The notes below the pieces were generated by a model. It searched no databases and had not been told where the DNA came from. It saw only the letters and a list, made by a program, of their open reading frames with translations. DNA of 64,000 nucleotides from Albugo candida (lineage: Eukaryota; Oomycota; Peronosporomycetes; Albuginales), in assembly GCA_040437565.1 (NCBI GenBank), contig JBDOQK010000043.1, positions 248,001 through 312,000 on the forward strand. The letters are read 5' to 3'. Made by a program: the position numbers and the translations under genes. The stretch's first letter is position 1. Each line of letters starts with the position of its first letter. This document shows, piece by piece, positions 54,260 to 64,000 of this stretch.

Positions 54260-54949
54260 CTCTACTGTGATATTTGTATAATGCTGGAATAGAGGGTTAT
54301 TCTCGCATTGCAAACTTAATATACGTGCACGCACGTATTGAATCCCCTTGACCAAGGCCACGGTTTTTTCAATTTGACAACTAGTTCGTCTGATTGTACT
54401 TACGTTGTTGCAATCTGGTAGGACATGGTTTACCTCATAACTTGATAAACCTAGCAAGTATCGTTTTTTAGAATTCCAGATTTATTACAGTATTTTTAGG
54501 AAATTGCTATTTCCACCCCCCACGTGGCTTTCTGACCAATCAGATTACAGCGATATCCAAGATATGGCTGCGGTTTCACAGTCTTGCATCCCGATTGAAA
54601 GTATTAGAACTCATAGTTACACACCTAAACCATTTCTAGATCAGCCAGCTTTCTCATGCTTTTCGTTGTACAGCGTCGTTCGCAATAGTAGAGTATGCAT
54701 TTACGGATCGCCATCATCTGTCGTCTGAATACTACATCTTGCGAGAAAGTATTTGGAAGTTGAAGTACGTTTAGTCTGGTCTGAGAAATGGACTGATAAC
54801 GACAGCAAGCTTTTGCCGTATTTCTTTAACACGAGCAAAAGGTTAAAATACGTTGTAAATACTTTTTTTTTTGTAACTTGATTAAGACGGTTCCCAAGCG
54901 CACAGACGCCCTGCCGTTGTACTGTTATGGAATGGGCTATCGTTTCTAA
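54260..54949. other. ASP upstream region, no gene seen
   Basis: Non-coding DNA holding the ASP promoter. Upstream in-frame codons extend the ASP frame to 54457, but this leader lacks a signal peptide and I regard it as untranslated. CATTATACAAATA, about 20-35 bp before the ATG, loosely resembles the oomycete initiator. Small frames at 54504-54728 and 54701-54958 have no support. Confidence 0.35.
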
Positions 54950-56200
54950 ATGTTGCACGTAGCTGCTTTTAGTGAACTTGACATCTTCATGCCGCTATGC
55001 CGTTTGTGTGCATCGCCCGAATTTCAAAGTGACCTGTGTTGCAATCGAGTGCATGTTTGCGAAAGCTTCTGCCAGCACAATTTTTTGTACTGGAAAGGGT
55101 ACTGTACATTATCTCTTACGGATGCGACAAGGATAGCGGATTTTCAATACACTTGGAGTAATGCCGTCCATGGCAGCTTATATGCATCCAGGGGTGTTCT
55201 ACCAATCAATACTTTCGAGAGAAGTGCTTAAAACATTAAAAGTTGGTGGACATGGTATTTCCCTATTTTTACCATGGAAGCGCATCCAACACAGTACTTT
55301 TATACATAAGATTACTAAGCTGCGCATCCAACACAACACTTTTATACATAAGATTACTAAGCTGCGCCTCCTTCGCCAAGTTGATAACGTTGCACTGTCA
55401 AAATTGGCACTTGTTGCATTCAGTCTGAAGGGAACGCGTACTCAACACACAGAGATTCTACGTGATAGCGCACCTACGAGACAGCTCGAGTCACGTGCGC
55501 AATAACAGGAAAAAGTAAACGTAAACGTAAAGGGACAAAGCGCTGCTATTACTCAAAAGGATGGATTCTGTGGAGATGGAGTTTGTACTTGTAAGGAATT
55601 TCAATGAAACGACATCAAATAATGGAAAAGTGATCGGTAAGAAAGTTTGATTTTAGCTCTAACAGCCCGCAGCCTCACAATCTCCAAAAAGCAATTTGAC
55701 AGACCAGTGCGCTGCAATCGTGCAATATGAAAGGAAGCGATTCGAATGTGCCTCCTCTATTGAAGATATATTCATGGTTCGAATAAAATCTAATCTGGTT
55801 CAGATTATCACGAAGCTTCAGCTCGGCATTCCTAGTTTACTATTATACCGCGTCGATGAAAGATACCGTGTATCATGACAAGTTCTGATTCTTGATAATC
55901 TCAACATCATTTCGAGACAAGAAGAGGAAATAACGTGTGACTACATCAGCTCGATCTATGAAGCAGACAATATAGAATATTGCGATCGGTACAATACCAC
56001 GAAAGCTCAAAGCAGCACAAAAACATTATAACGGCAGCAGGCGTTTATGCCGCCGATGGGTTGGAGCAATAGCTTGACGATAGTTTGCAATACTTACCAC
56101 ATAATGTTGTACCAAACGCAGGCATAATCTCAAACAATTACTACAATAGACAGTATTTTATGTACCAACCTTCGGACAACATCGACATCATCTACCATCC
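54950..56200 (+). pseudogene. Gene Y remnant upstream of POL5
   Basis: Similar to the Y copies at 7.33-8.6, 30.75-31.95 and 39.06-39.95 kb (reversed). Open pieces include 54950-55231 (CRLCASPEF...CCNRVHVC), 55161-55505 and 55696-55878 (CAAIVQYERKRFECAS). Near 56040-56090 a frame reads GLEQ, stop, LDD, where the copy at 7.7 kb keeps SLEQWLDD, so this version is broken at the end too. The product is not recognised. Alternative splicing could rescue some parts, but I see no consistent model. Confidence 0.35.
55280..55363. repeat. 42-bp tandem duplication, two units
   Basis: Units 55280-55321 and 55322-55363 differ at only two positions (GCGCATCCAACACAGTAC versus ...ACAACAC). The length is a multiple of three and encodes a 14-residue repeat (RIQHSTFIHKITKL) in the locally open frame. 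Confidence 0.85.
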
Positions 56201-56239
56201 AATTCTTTTGTGATCTCGACACTTTTTTGTCATCATAAA

Positions 56240-58123
56240 ATGGTGAAGAAACGTCGCGCAACCTCTATCGATAGCCAGCATGATCAAAAACAACCCCAAT
56301 CAATTACTGACAGTAATTTGAATGAATCAAATCGCTTGATTTTGGAGAAAAGCGACGGTGAAAGTCAGCCCGGCTTCTTGCAATTTTTCTGGGAACTTGC
56401 GGATCACGATGCCCCTGTGCGTACTTCTTCGGTCCATAGCCTCATCACGTACATAGAATCTCTCTCTGACGCTGCAACGCAACAGGAAAAGCTCCAATAC
56501 ACACTCAAACGCCTCATTCGCGGCCTGGCATCGTCTCGAGATGCTGCCCGTCAAGGCTTTAGTGTAGCTCTTGCGAGTCTCTTGCAGTCTTTTCCCCAAC
56601 TCGACCTACAAGAAACAATCAATTTACTGAATGAATACTTGCAAATACGTCCGTCTATGAAGAGTATGGAGCAACGAGACAATCAATTCGGTCAGATTTT
56701 TGGTATTATGGCCATTTATTCATCCAAACGACTCAGTGCAGAATCTGAAGATGCAGCAAAGTACCTTCCACTGTTGATTCTCAAGCTCATTGATATCTCT
56801 AAATGGAAAAAATGGATCCGTGAGGTTTGTTATGAATGCATTCTGAGATTACTGCCTCAAGTTACGGAAGATATCTTCTTAGAAGCTCTTATAGAGCCTC
56901 TGAGCTCCTTATTACGTGCTTTATGGGAAGAGTATGAGCCCGAACAGCTCCAACTGCTTCTTGGAGTGTATCACTACGTTGAGACCAATACCCTGACCGA
57001 AAACGAATTTGTCACTCCAATTTTCGGCAAGAAGGAGCCGTTGCTCACGGCTACTAACGTAAAGCTCTTTTCAAAAGCATTCAAAGCGTCTTCCTCATGC
57101 TATCCGCGGATACATTCGTTATGGTACGGGCTTTTGGCAGCATTACTGTCTCAGGATGACGATAAAACTCCTCAATCCTTCACTTTGTTTGAAGACATTT
57201 GGAAAGCACTGGTGGATGATCTATTGCTCGAGGATGAGCATACGACACATGAGCGCAAGGGACTGGTTTTCAAGCTTTTTGAACTGATTCTTACAAAAGT
57301 CCCGGCCACGGTACTACACGGAACCATCCTCAGCCACAAATTGGTCACGTGTTTGTGTAACAACGCACTCAAACCCTCCAATTACCTTCATGCAGCTGCA
57401 AAGCATTGTTTCCGAATATTCGCAAGCAGCTTGCCAGCTGAATTCATCCGTTTTTTGGAACAGCAGATACTGTATCCGTCCAAACTTGCAGCGACCTTGG
57501 AAGCAAAACCATACGATTTAACGATGGACAAGGATGCACAACCGACGAGTTTGCTTGAGATCGAAGAAGAGCGCGATTTTGCCCAAGATTTGGAGAAAAG
57601 AGTACATCACATTCGAGTATGGGCACTCGATCAATTAATTCAAATTGTTTCTCAAGACATTCTCAAGCACGACAAAAACGATATGGAATCAAAAGGCTGG
57701 CAAGAACCTCTCGAATTTCTCGTCAGTTTCGCATTCTTTGAACGTAACAAAGCCGCACCGGAGAAAGNNNNNNNNNNNNNNNNNNNNNNNNNNNNNNNNN
57801 NNNNNNNNNNNNNNNNNNNNNNNNNNNNNNNNNNNNNNNNNNNNNNNNNNNNNNNNNNNNNNNNNNNGACTCCAGAATCCGATGTAGAAGCAAAGGTGCC
57901 CATGAAAGCCAAGCGAATCAAAACGATCATTACACTCGCTCGAGAGTACTTGCAAACGTGCACCAAACTCCAATCCCAATCGTGTTCGATGGACGACAAC
58001 AAACGTCTCCAGACCGATATGCAGGCGGTGTTGAAAGGTGTAGCGTCCTTTACAGCCGCTTCCAAGTCGCCTGTTTACGTTAAAGAGCTTGAAAAGTTGC
58101 TGAGCTTGCAACCAGCAATTTGA
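56240..58123 (+). CDS. POL5/MYBBP1A-like nucleolar protein (DNA polymerase phi family), gap inside
   Basis: The ATG at 56240 starts MVKKRRATS, a basic N-terminus suited to nucleolar import. Family features follow: FLQFFWELADHDAPVRTSSV, then LQYTLKRLIRGLASSRDAARQ followed by GFSVALASLL, matching the conserved start of MYBBP1A/Pol5 (helical HEAT-like repeats). Despite the name, Pol5/MYBBP1A proteins act in rRNA gene transcription and ribosome assembly rather than as polymerases. The middle is missing: a 100-N gap at 57768-57867 interrupts at FERNKAAPEK. The decayed copies suggest an acidic tract belongs there. After the gap the frame stays open to LLSLQPAI. An in-frame ATG at 56210 adds ten unconserved residues. 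The 3' end overlaps gene X on the other strand by 49 bp. Confidence 0.75.
   Translation: MVKKRRATSIDSQHDQKQPQSITDSNLNESNRLILEKSDGESQPGFLQFFWELADHDAPVRTSSVHSLITYIESLSDAATQQEKLQYTLKRLIRGLASSRDAARQGFSVALASLLQSFPQLDLQETINLLNEYLQIRPSMKSMEQRDNQFGQIFGIMAIYSSKRLSAESEDAAKYLPLLILKLIDISKWKKWIREVCYECILRLLPQVTEDIFLEALIEPLSSLLRALWEEYEPEQLQLLLGVYHYVETNTLTENEFVTPIFGKKEPLLTATNVKLFSKAFKASSSCYPRIHSLWYGLLAALLSQDDDKTPQSFTLFEDIWKALVDDLLLEDEHTTHERKGLVFKLFELILTKVPATVLHGTILSHKLVTCLCNNALKPSNYLHAAAKHCFRIFASSLPAEFIRFLEQQILYPSKLAATLEAKPYDLTMDKDAQPTSLLEIEEERDFAQDLEKRVHHIRVWALDQLIQIVSQDILKHDKNDMESKGWQEPLEFLVSFAFFERNKAAPEKXXXXXXXXXXXXXXXXXXXXXXXXXXXXXXXXXXTPESDVEAKVPMKAKRIKTIITLAREYLQTCTKLQSQSCSMDDNKRLQTDMQAVLKGVASFTAASKSPVYVKELEKLLSLQPAI
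57768..57867. other. 100-N assembly gap
   Basis: A run of exactly 100 N inside the POL5-like gene. The real missing length is probably larger, since the decayed copies span more DNA between the flanking islands (for example about 4.56-5.5 kb in the copy at 4386-7330). Confidence 0.9.
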
Positions 58124-58647
58124 CAGAGTTGACGCACACAGGAGATAGAATTCCATGCATTGATAATTTCAAGTTCATACAACATATTCCTTAGCGTTAT
58201 GTGTTCGTTCTCCGCAATATGCACAAATTCCTGCAATAGTGTTGAAACGAAAGCTTGAAGGATCAAAATAAAGGCATAGTCATGGAACGAGTATGTTCGG
58301 GAAGATGCAAAGCGCTGAGTGAACTGGGTATCCTGGTCAGCAAATTCCCAGCTGGCGCAAAGCATTTGGCAACAAGCTGACTTGTCTTTAGCAATATCCA
58401 TCACCGCTCGATGATAACGTGTACGTGCCATCAGTCTCTCTAGAAAGTGAATATCCTCCATCGGTAAAAACTCCTCTTCGCCGCATACAATGGTAAAGTA
58501 CTGACAGATCCCAAAATCGTCTTCGTGAGACGGATTTAATTGCATGTCTGTCTTCGTAAGACCCCAATGATACGACACGACGTATTCGCGCTCAATGCAG
58601 ACGTTTGATCCCACTTTCCGGCATTCCAACACTGCTACTTTCTCCAA
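58075..58647 (-). CDS. Gene X, conserved hypothetical (partial, 5' part uncertain)
   Basis: A minus-strand open frame of 190 codons, predicted mostly helical, ending LQEFVHIAENEHITLRNMLYEL and then a Ser-rich tail. Its first codon is TTG and a stop lies just before it, so it is not a complete gene. A neighbouring frame upstream (about 58830-58650) reads KPSLVSITKTLKLQVSSIL then IEDVKKKEKEHNQINAL, a coiled-coil-like stretch that would join it after an unrecognised intron or a one-base shift. Similarity to the other X copies continues to about 59060. The product is not recognised; a membrane-shaping sorting-nexin-like protein is a guess I cannot support. The gene may be active with introns or already decaying. 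Confidence 0.4.
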   Translation of the reverse strand: MEKVAVLECRKVGSNVCIEREYVVSYHWGLTKTDMQLNPSHEDDFGICQYFTIVCGEEEFLPMEDIHFLERLMARTRYHRAVMDIAKDKSACCQMLCASWEFADQDTQFTQRFASSRTYSFHDYAFILILQAFVSTLLQEFVHIAENEHITLRNMLYELEIINAWNSISCVRQLCQIAGCKLSNFSSSLT

Positions 58648-59060
58648 CTTTTACGTACAGAGCATTGATTTGATTGTGTTCTTTCTCCTTTTTCTTGACA
58701 TCTTCTATCAAGGACTTCAGAATGCTACTCACTTGAAGCTTTAAAGTCTTAGTAATACTGACAAGACTCGGCTTTGAATTTGGAGGTTGTGCAATGCGTT
58801 TGAAAAAAGGAAATTGAGCAAACGCTCAAGGAGCTCGTCCTGACACTTGGTGTTGCTTGGGTATCGCAAAATCGCGGAATTCGCAGAGTTCGAAGATTAA
58901 GATATAGGCGCTCACTCAGAGTAAAAATGTTGAAATCGGTGGTGCTGGAAATCGTTCTATCCATTGAATACGTTGTCACGTCAGACCGCAAACGATAAAA
59001 CAGAAAGAAACGAGATGTCTTTCTCCTTCACTGAATGGACTGAAGTATTTTGCACAAGAC

Positions 59061-59814
59061 TTGTTAGGTCCATGGAAAAGAGCATATATCAATTATAGCG
59101 TCTTCGTATGATAATAATAGAATAAGTCGCGTGTCCAAGATTCTTGGATTCAATATGATTGTTCGTTGCTGAGTATAATTACTGATGAAATGTATTGCTA
59201 TCACACAGTTTGGCTGCGAGAGATGTACAGGATGTGCTACCTCATTTCATTTGAGCTTCTATACTGCAATCTAGTGGGAGGGTGGGTTGTATTGTATGTC
59301 CTACGTGTTCCAATTGACAGCATCAACAGTTTGAAAAGAAGAGAGTTCCAGGAAGACGTGTTGAATTGAAGACAAGCAATAGCGTTTTTGGAGGTTTGAT
59401 CCTTAGGCTGTATCTCCTTAAAGCTATACATACCTTGTAGATGAGTCAAACGAGTTCTATTCATCCTCGATCCTTCCGATCGTACCAAGCATTTCTGCTC
59501 CGATCGGACATAATGACACTACTTTGACAAGTTGCATCAGAACGCATTCTGTAATAGAAGAATTCATACTGTTACCTTGAACTAGGATCCAGCAAAGCTT
59601 CAGAAAATTGGTAGAAGATTTCTAACCGATAGTTTTCATGATACCGTAAGCTTTCTATTCTCTAATTGTTGCTATGACCGCGAAACGAGCTGTTCTTTTT
59701 CCGCCTTTGGTGCGTTCGACGTAGGCATCATTCGTTGCATTCTAGCCAATCTTACATTCTGTAGAATTAAATGTAGAACAGACTGAGATGAAAAGGTCTT
59801 CGATTTTCTATTTG
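59061..59814. other. Intergenic DNA between gene X and CCG-2
   Basis: No convincing gene. A frame at 59166-59369 (67 codons) has no counterpart in other copies. AT-rich. Confidence 0.4.
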
Positions 59815-59939
59815 GACATTCAACGGCGTACTTTAACAGCAACCAAAGGTTTATAATGCGACTGCATACTTTAAAAGCACCACAGGTTCGAACATTCGAC
59901 GGCGTACTTTAACAGCGATCACAGGTTTGTAATGCGAAT
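59815..59939 (+). repeat. Tandem promoter repeats upstream of CCG-2
   Basis: Two similar units of about 47 bp (starting ACATTCAACGGCGTACTTTA at 59816 and ACATTCGACGGCGTACTTTA at 59891) flank a shortened unit (TGCATACTTTAAAAGCACCA). Each carries TACTTTAAnAGC followed by a CAnAGGTT motif. The repeats end about 40 bp before the ATG. Confidence 0.75.
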
Positions 59940-59948
59940 ACAAATCTC

Positions 59949-59955
59949 TATAAAA
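59949..59955 (+). promoter_or_regulatory. TATA-like box of CCG-2
   Basis: TATAAAA 29 bp upstream of the ATG at 59978. It would place transcription start very close to the ATG if used in the usual way. The following leader GATTTTGCGCT resembles that of CCG-1. Confidence 0.4.
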
Positions 59956-59977
59956 TCATCAATTACGATTTTGCGCT

Positions 59978-61909
59978 ATGGAACGTCTCCATCGAATGAT
60001 TCTAGTCATCGCTGTGGCCTCGTACCATGCGAAGTCTTATGAAATGAGCAAAAAGTATACCATTTTTCACACAAACGTCCATGCTCCGTCGGCCTACCAC
60101 CAATTCCATAATTGTCAGAAGTGCTTGCTTATAGCCGCAGGTATCAGAAAGTTCAGCATCACCGAATCGGCATTGTTTGTACCGCAAATTACAATCACTG
60201 CTTCGCAAATAGGTTTTATGCGTATACAAACCCACTGCTACTACAAGGAAATATGTGCCAATCTGATTTTGGAATCGTCGCACCTTCTCGAAGTTTCAAC
60301 ACATGCCCAGACGAGTGTATATGCGACTCCCCAGCCTTCAGAAACGATTGGGATTAATCAAAGTGAAGAAAACATCGTGTGTCTTACGCTATCCCACGTT
60401 AATGCTGAAGAAACATGCAGAATATGTCTCAGAGAAGCGAGTGATTCGAAAAGCATTGGTGAATTTTTGTTCACAGACGAAGAACAGTCTCTCAATTTTG
60501 TGTACGTACTGCGCACACTGCATACTGAAGAAGTGATAGTCAAAGCTTGCGAAATCTGCAGCAGACTTCGGAACATTTACAGTGATGAACTATGTGAAGC
60601 GATGCACAACGTGAAAGCCTCCGATTCGAATGTGGTTGTTAGGAATGCGAAAGCGAGAAAGTCAAACAATGGGGATAAGCAAAGTGCTCTGAAGGTTCAC
60701 TGCGTACATGCTGTGCTACAAGAGGACGCTTCGAAAGAAGGAAAAAGTACTTTTGGACCAGTTACAGATTGTATGAAGTGTTTAGCACGTAAAACCAAGT
60801 CAATAGTCCACTGGATAATGGATGATGCTGATCCGCAACGCCGTTCGTATTTCCTGCTTGGCATAACCGACAACATCTACATTTGGATGTTACATGATTC
60901 GGAAATTTGTGCTCCCACGTGCACAATCTTGTTCGTAGGAAACGAGAATTGTTACGCTGGATACCATAAACACTTTGACTCGACACCGATTGGCTACCAA
61001 ATCTCTTCTTCCGTGCCAACGTCATGGAGAAAGAATAACAAACCGGATTATTATAGTGAGTGTATTCTCGTGCACTTTGTATTGAACGAAAAATGTCGTC
61101 AATGTATCAGTAAATACATCAATGGAAGAACTAAATTCTTGGATATGACAGTCCTGGTTGAGATCAAGAACAAGAAGAACAAAGAAAAACTGCATCATTG
61201 CATCACCACACCTTCGAAGCACATCTGCACCAGCTTTCTGTTCCTTCCCAACGAGGTCTGTCTGCAGGATGGAAAGTATCCGAAAATACGTGAGTTGAGC
61301 GTCGCGTCATCATCGAATTTTAGATCTGCCGGAAGCTCTTCTTCGCAATCCAGTGGAGAAATTGGGTTAAGCTTGAGAAGTCTAAGAGAGATGCCGACGG
61401 GAACACCTTCATTATCAGTTACGGGTGGAGGTCGCATACACTCCACGCAAATGGTGTTGGATGGATTGGATCGAAATTTGGTAAATCGCAAACGATCCGT
61501 CCGCGAACGTTTACCACAGACAGCAGAAGCAGGGTCCTCTCACTCTACTTCGAGTATTGGAAGCCCCACGCACAAGTCTGATCCGAAATTTCCTCTTCTG
61601 TTGGTCAATTATCGTACTACAGAGTGCTTGATGTGTCTTGCTCTTGTACGTGAAGTACTTGTAGTATCAGCTCACAAGAAGCTTGTCTATATACGGAAAC
61701 CGATAAAAGAAGCAGTGACATGTAATTGTGAGGAGATAATGATGGAAATCGAGGTGCCCAGCATCAATTCAATGCTGCCTATACCCGCAACTAGTATCCC
61801 CGAGTACATTGAAAGTGAAAAGTGGTTATTAGGAGTACGACACATATGGTGGGAAAACCATGCTGTATCGCACGAATTTGTTGTGCCTGGAAAAAAAGCT
61901 AATGATTAA
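59978..61909 (+). CDS. CCG-class secreted effector candidate with five CxxC modules (CCG-2)
   Basis: A 643-residue paralogue of CCG-1. Signal peptide at about 1-20 (MILVIAVASYHAKS). CQKCLLIAAG at 46-55 is an exact C-x2-C-x5-G motif. Four further CxxC pairs at 147-150, 265-268, 373-376 and 550-553 occur at nearly the same positions as in CCG-1. Each is followed by a conserved downstream cysteine pair (for example C87/C93, C191/C194, C311/C315, C408/C417, C582/C584). A Ser-rich linker (about 440-540) precedes module 5. The C-terminus (about 615-643) extends beyond that of CCG-1 and contains HIWWENHAVSH. The start is set by the signal peptide. Secretion and effector role are inferred from the family. 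Confidence 0.85.
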   Translation: MERLHRMILVIAVASYHAKSYEMSKKYTIFHTNVHAPSAYHQFHNCQKCLLIAAGIRKFSITESALFVPQITITASQIGFMRIQTHCYYKEICANLILESSHLLEVSTHAQTSVYATPQPSETIGINQSEENIVCLTLSHVNAEETCRICLREASDSKSIGEFLFTDEEQSLNFVYVLRTLHTEEVIVKACEICSRLRNIYSDELCEAMHNVKASDSNVVVRNAKARKSNNGDKQSALKVHCVHAVLQEDASKEGKSTFGPVTDCMKCLARKTKSIVHWIMDDADPQRRSYFLLGITDNIYIWMLHDSEICAPTCTILFVGNENCYAGYHKHFDSTPIGYQISSSVPTSWRKNNKPDYYSECILVHFVLNEKCRQCISKYINGRTKFLDMTVLVEIKNKKNKEKLHHCITTPSKHICTSFLFLPNEVCLQDGKYPKIRELSVASSSNFRSAGSSSSQSSGEIGLSLRSLREMPTGTPSLSVTGGGRIHSTQMVLDGLDRNLVNRKRSVRERLPQTAEAGSSHSTSSIGSPTHKSDPKFPLLLVNYRTTECLMCLALVREVLVVSAHKKLVYIRKPIKEAVTCNCEEIMMEIEVPSINSMLPIPATSIPEYIESEKWLLGVRHIWWENHAVSHEFVVPGKKAND

Positions 61910-62651
61910 GCTAGGATCGCTATTTCTTGCTGATCATAAGACAATATATATAATTGTGCTTCAAGTCAAGGTCTAATACGCAAAGGTCAAGATAACAGAC
62001 TGGACTCTTCGATATATTACACTGCCTTGTCACGCAATCTATATACTAAAGGGGGAAGTGTATTTAGCGAAAACATGCCTCCTTCATCCGTCCTTTGACT
62101 CAATTCGACCTACTCACCACAATTCACTTATCCTTGTACGAGTTATTTACCTTTAGAGCACATAGGACGACGCAATTGACTGAGCACTGCCCGCCGTTAT
62201 TCTTCAAATGCATTCGATTTGAGATACATTGAGTTGGTTCCAGCTAATCTCGCTTGGAACTATCACGTAATCAAGTAAGTTTTACGATTCTATCGCTCTT
62301 GATTTGCGAATAAAACCTATTGCTGCTATCTTCGCATACCTCACAAAATCAGCATCAAGTGCGTCATGACGTGCACCATTGCGTAAACAAGTTATTGGGA
62401 TGAAAATCAGTCATCCAGCTGCAGCCGCATCATCTACCGCCTATTTTTTGGGGGGAGGTCAGAGTGTATCAGTACCTATATCTAAAATTGGGGCTAAAAT
62501 GTCACGCAATCCGTACTCGATAAGAAGGTCAATAAATGCAGCTTATCGCTCAAGTCCGCACTCGTGGGGTTCAAAAACCAATTTGAGATGCTCATACACA
62601 ATAGCGCATTTAGTATTCTCTTCCGGAACCAATGACATAAATCGCTCTACG
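61910..62651. other. Intergenic DNA downstream of CCG-2
   Basis: No supported gene. An open frame starting at 62379 runs into the broken POL5 copy, but its first 90 codons have no recognisable similarity. Confidence 0.4.
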
Positions 62652-64000
62652 ATGGAGAAAAGCAATGACGAAATCCAGCCTGACTACTTGCAAATTTTCT
62701 GGAAAGTTGCGGATCATACTGCGTCTGAGCGGACTTGTTCGGCCCACGACCCCAACACATCCATAAAATCTCTCTCAGACGCTGTAACGCAAGAAAAAAG
62801 CTCCAACTGACACTCAAACGCCTCATTCGCAACCTGTCTTTTTGTCGAGATGCTGCTCGACAAGGCTTTAGTGTAGCTCTTGCGAGTCTCTTGCAGTCTT
62901 TACCACAACGCGAGCTACAAGAAACGATCAATTAACTGAATGAATCCCTGCGAATACGCCTTCTATGGAGAGTATGAACAACGAGATAATCAATCTGTTC
63001 AGAGTTTTGATGCTATGGCCATTTATACATCCAAACGACTCAGTGTGAAATCTGAAGATGCAGCAAAGTACCTTCCACTGTTGATTCTAAAGCTCATTGA
63101 TATCTCTTGATAGAAAAATTGGATCCGTGAGATTTGTTATGAATGCATTCTGAGATTACTGCCTCAAGTTACGGAAGATATCTTCTTAGAAGCTCTTATA
63201 GAGCCTCTGAGCTCTTATTACGTGCTTCATGGGAAGAGTATGAGCCCGAACAGCTCCAACTGCTTCTTGGAGTGTATCACTACGTTGAGACCAATACCCT
63301 GACCGAAAACGAATTTATCACTCCTATATTCAACAAGAAGAAGCCGTTGCTCACTGCTACTAACGTAAAGCTTTTTTCAAAGGCATTCAAAGCGTCTTCC
63401 TCATGCTATCCGCGGATACATTCGTTATGGTACGGGCTTTTGGCAGCATTGCTGTCTCAGGATGACGATAAAACTCCTCAATCCTTCACTTTGTTTGAAG
63501 ACGTTTGGAAAGCACTGGTGGATGATCTATTGCTCGAGAATGAGCATACGACACATGAGCGCAAGGGACTGGTTTTCAAGCTTTTTGAACTGATTCTTAC
63601 AAAAGTCCCGGCCACGGTACTACACGGAACCATCCTAAGCCACAAATTGGTCACATGTTTGTGTAACAACGCACTCAAACCCTCCAATTACCTCCATGCA
63701 GCTGCAAAGCATTGTTTCCGAATTTATTTGCAAGCAGCTTGCCAGCTGAATTCATCCGTTTTTTGGAACAACAGATACTGTATCCGTCCAAACTTGCAGC
63801 GACCTTGGAAGCAAAACCATACGATTCAACGATGGACAAGGAGGCACATCTCACGAATTTGCTTGAGATCGAAGAAGAGCGCGATTTTGCCCAAGATTTG
63901 GAGAAAAGAGTACATCACATTCGAGTATGGGCACTCGATCAATTAATTCAAATTGTTTCTCAAGACATTCTCAAGCACGACAAAAACGATATGGAATCAA
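62652..64000 (+). pseudogene. Second POL5/MYBBP1A-like copy, broken, runs off the window
   Basis: Homologous to 56342 onward of the open gene. It lacks the first 30-40 codons as a matching sequence. The 5' part (62652-63115) is diverged. It has a frame change near 62795, a stop where the open gene has a leucine codon (ATCAATTAACTG at about 62930) and another near 63110 (TCTTGATAG). From about 63120 the DNA becomes nearly identical to the open copy and a long frame returns (63143-63946: EPEQLQLLLGVYHYVETNTL and onward), until a small insertion near 63723 shifts it again. The similarity continues to the window end. It is a host gene duplicate in direct orientation about 6.3 kb from the open gene. 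Confidence 0.75.

Noticed and set aside
62379-62651. The first 90 codons of the open frame leading into the second POL5 copy, as a new N-terminal domain.
   Set aside because: No similarity to the open POL5 gene or to anything recognised, and the frame breaks shortly after entering the homologous part.
1-64000. CRISPR arrays, operons, bacterial ribosome binding sites, rRNA and tRNA genes.
   Set aside because: The window is eukaryotic nuclear DNA; no regularly spaced repeat array and no tRNA or rRNA could be recognised by eye.

Overview
The window looks like part of a white-rust oomycete genome (Albugo, probably A. candida or A. laibachii). Three things point there. Two intact secreted proteins carry the C-x2-C-x5-G motif that defines the Albugo 'CCG' effector family. 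Three secreted elicitin-like proteins are present, and elicitins are specific to oomycetes. The elicitin promoters carry a sequence matching the oomycete initiator consensus. Introns that can be placed from protein continuity are very short (about 40-58 nt), except one of about 190 nt in the ribosomal protein gene. The assembly has nine gaps of exactly 100 N. Three of them are flanked by exact copies of the same sequence, so part of the window is probably duplicated artificially.

Layout. A housekeeping island lies at 44.7-51.8 kb: ORC6, an SPX-EXS phosphate exporter (XPR1/PHO1 type), an HspBP1/Fes1-type Hsp70 nucleotide exchange factor, an LYR protein with a zinc ribbon, mitochondrial ClpP and ribosomal protein eS8. 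It is flanked by accessory DNA built from one repeatedly copied block. In order the block contains: a CCG effector gene; an unrecognised gene 'X'; a POL5/MYBBP1A-like gene; an unrecognised gene 'Y'; a secreted pepsin-fold gene ('ASP') lacking both standard catalytic motifs; a small secreted cysteine protein ('SSP') facing it; a third conserved fragment; and an elicitin gene. Left of the island (1-44.4 kb) pieces of the block occur several times, mostly decayed, with POL5 and CCG on the minus strand and ASP and elicitin on the plus strand. Right of the island (52.4-64 kb) the block appears as a mirror image, and here ASP, POL5 and CCG are open. The island therefore sits between inverted copies of an effector-bearing block.

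Two decayed Ty3/gypsy-type LTR retroelements (8.6-13.5 kb and 19.9-23.6 kb) occupy the same position relative to ASP in two neighbouring copies, so they were probably carried along by a segmental duplication. Beside each lies a large inverted repeat (arms about 230 bp, loop about 100 bp) made from a piece of the ASP gene. In one copy the arms are almost identical.

The likely biology: the accessory block supplies proteins exported to the host interface (CCG effectors, elicitin-like sterol/lipid binders with a GPI-type tail, a protease-dead pepsin homologue and a small cysteine protein). Its repeated duplication and decay is a birth-and-death pattern. The most interesting leads are the five-fold repeated CxxC architecture of the CCG proteins, the catalytically degenerate pepsin family with its linked SSP gene and ASP-derived hairpins, and a short hypervariable patch in the elicitins.
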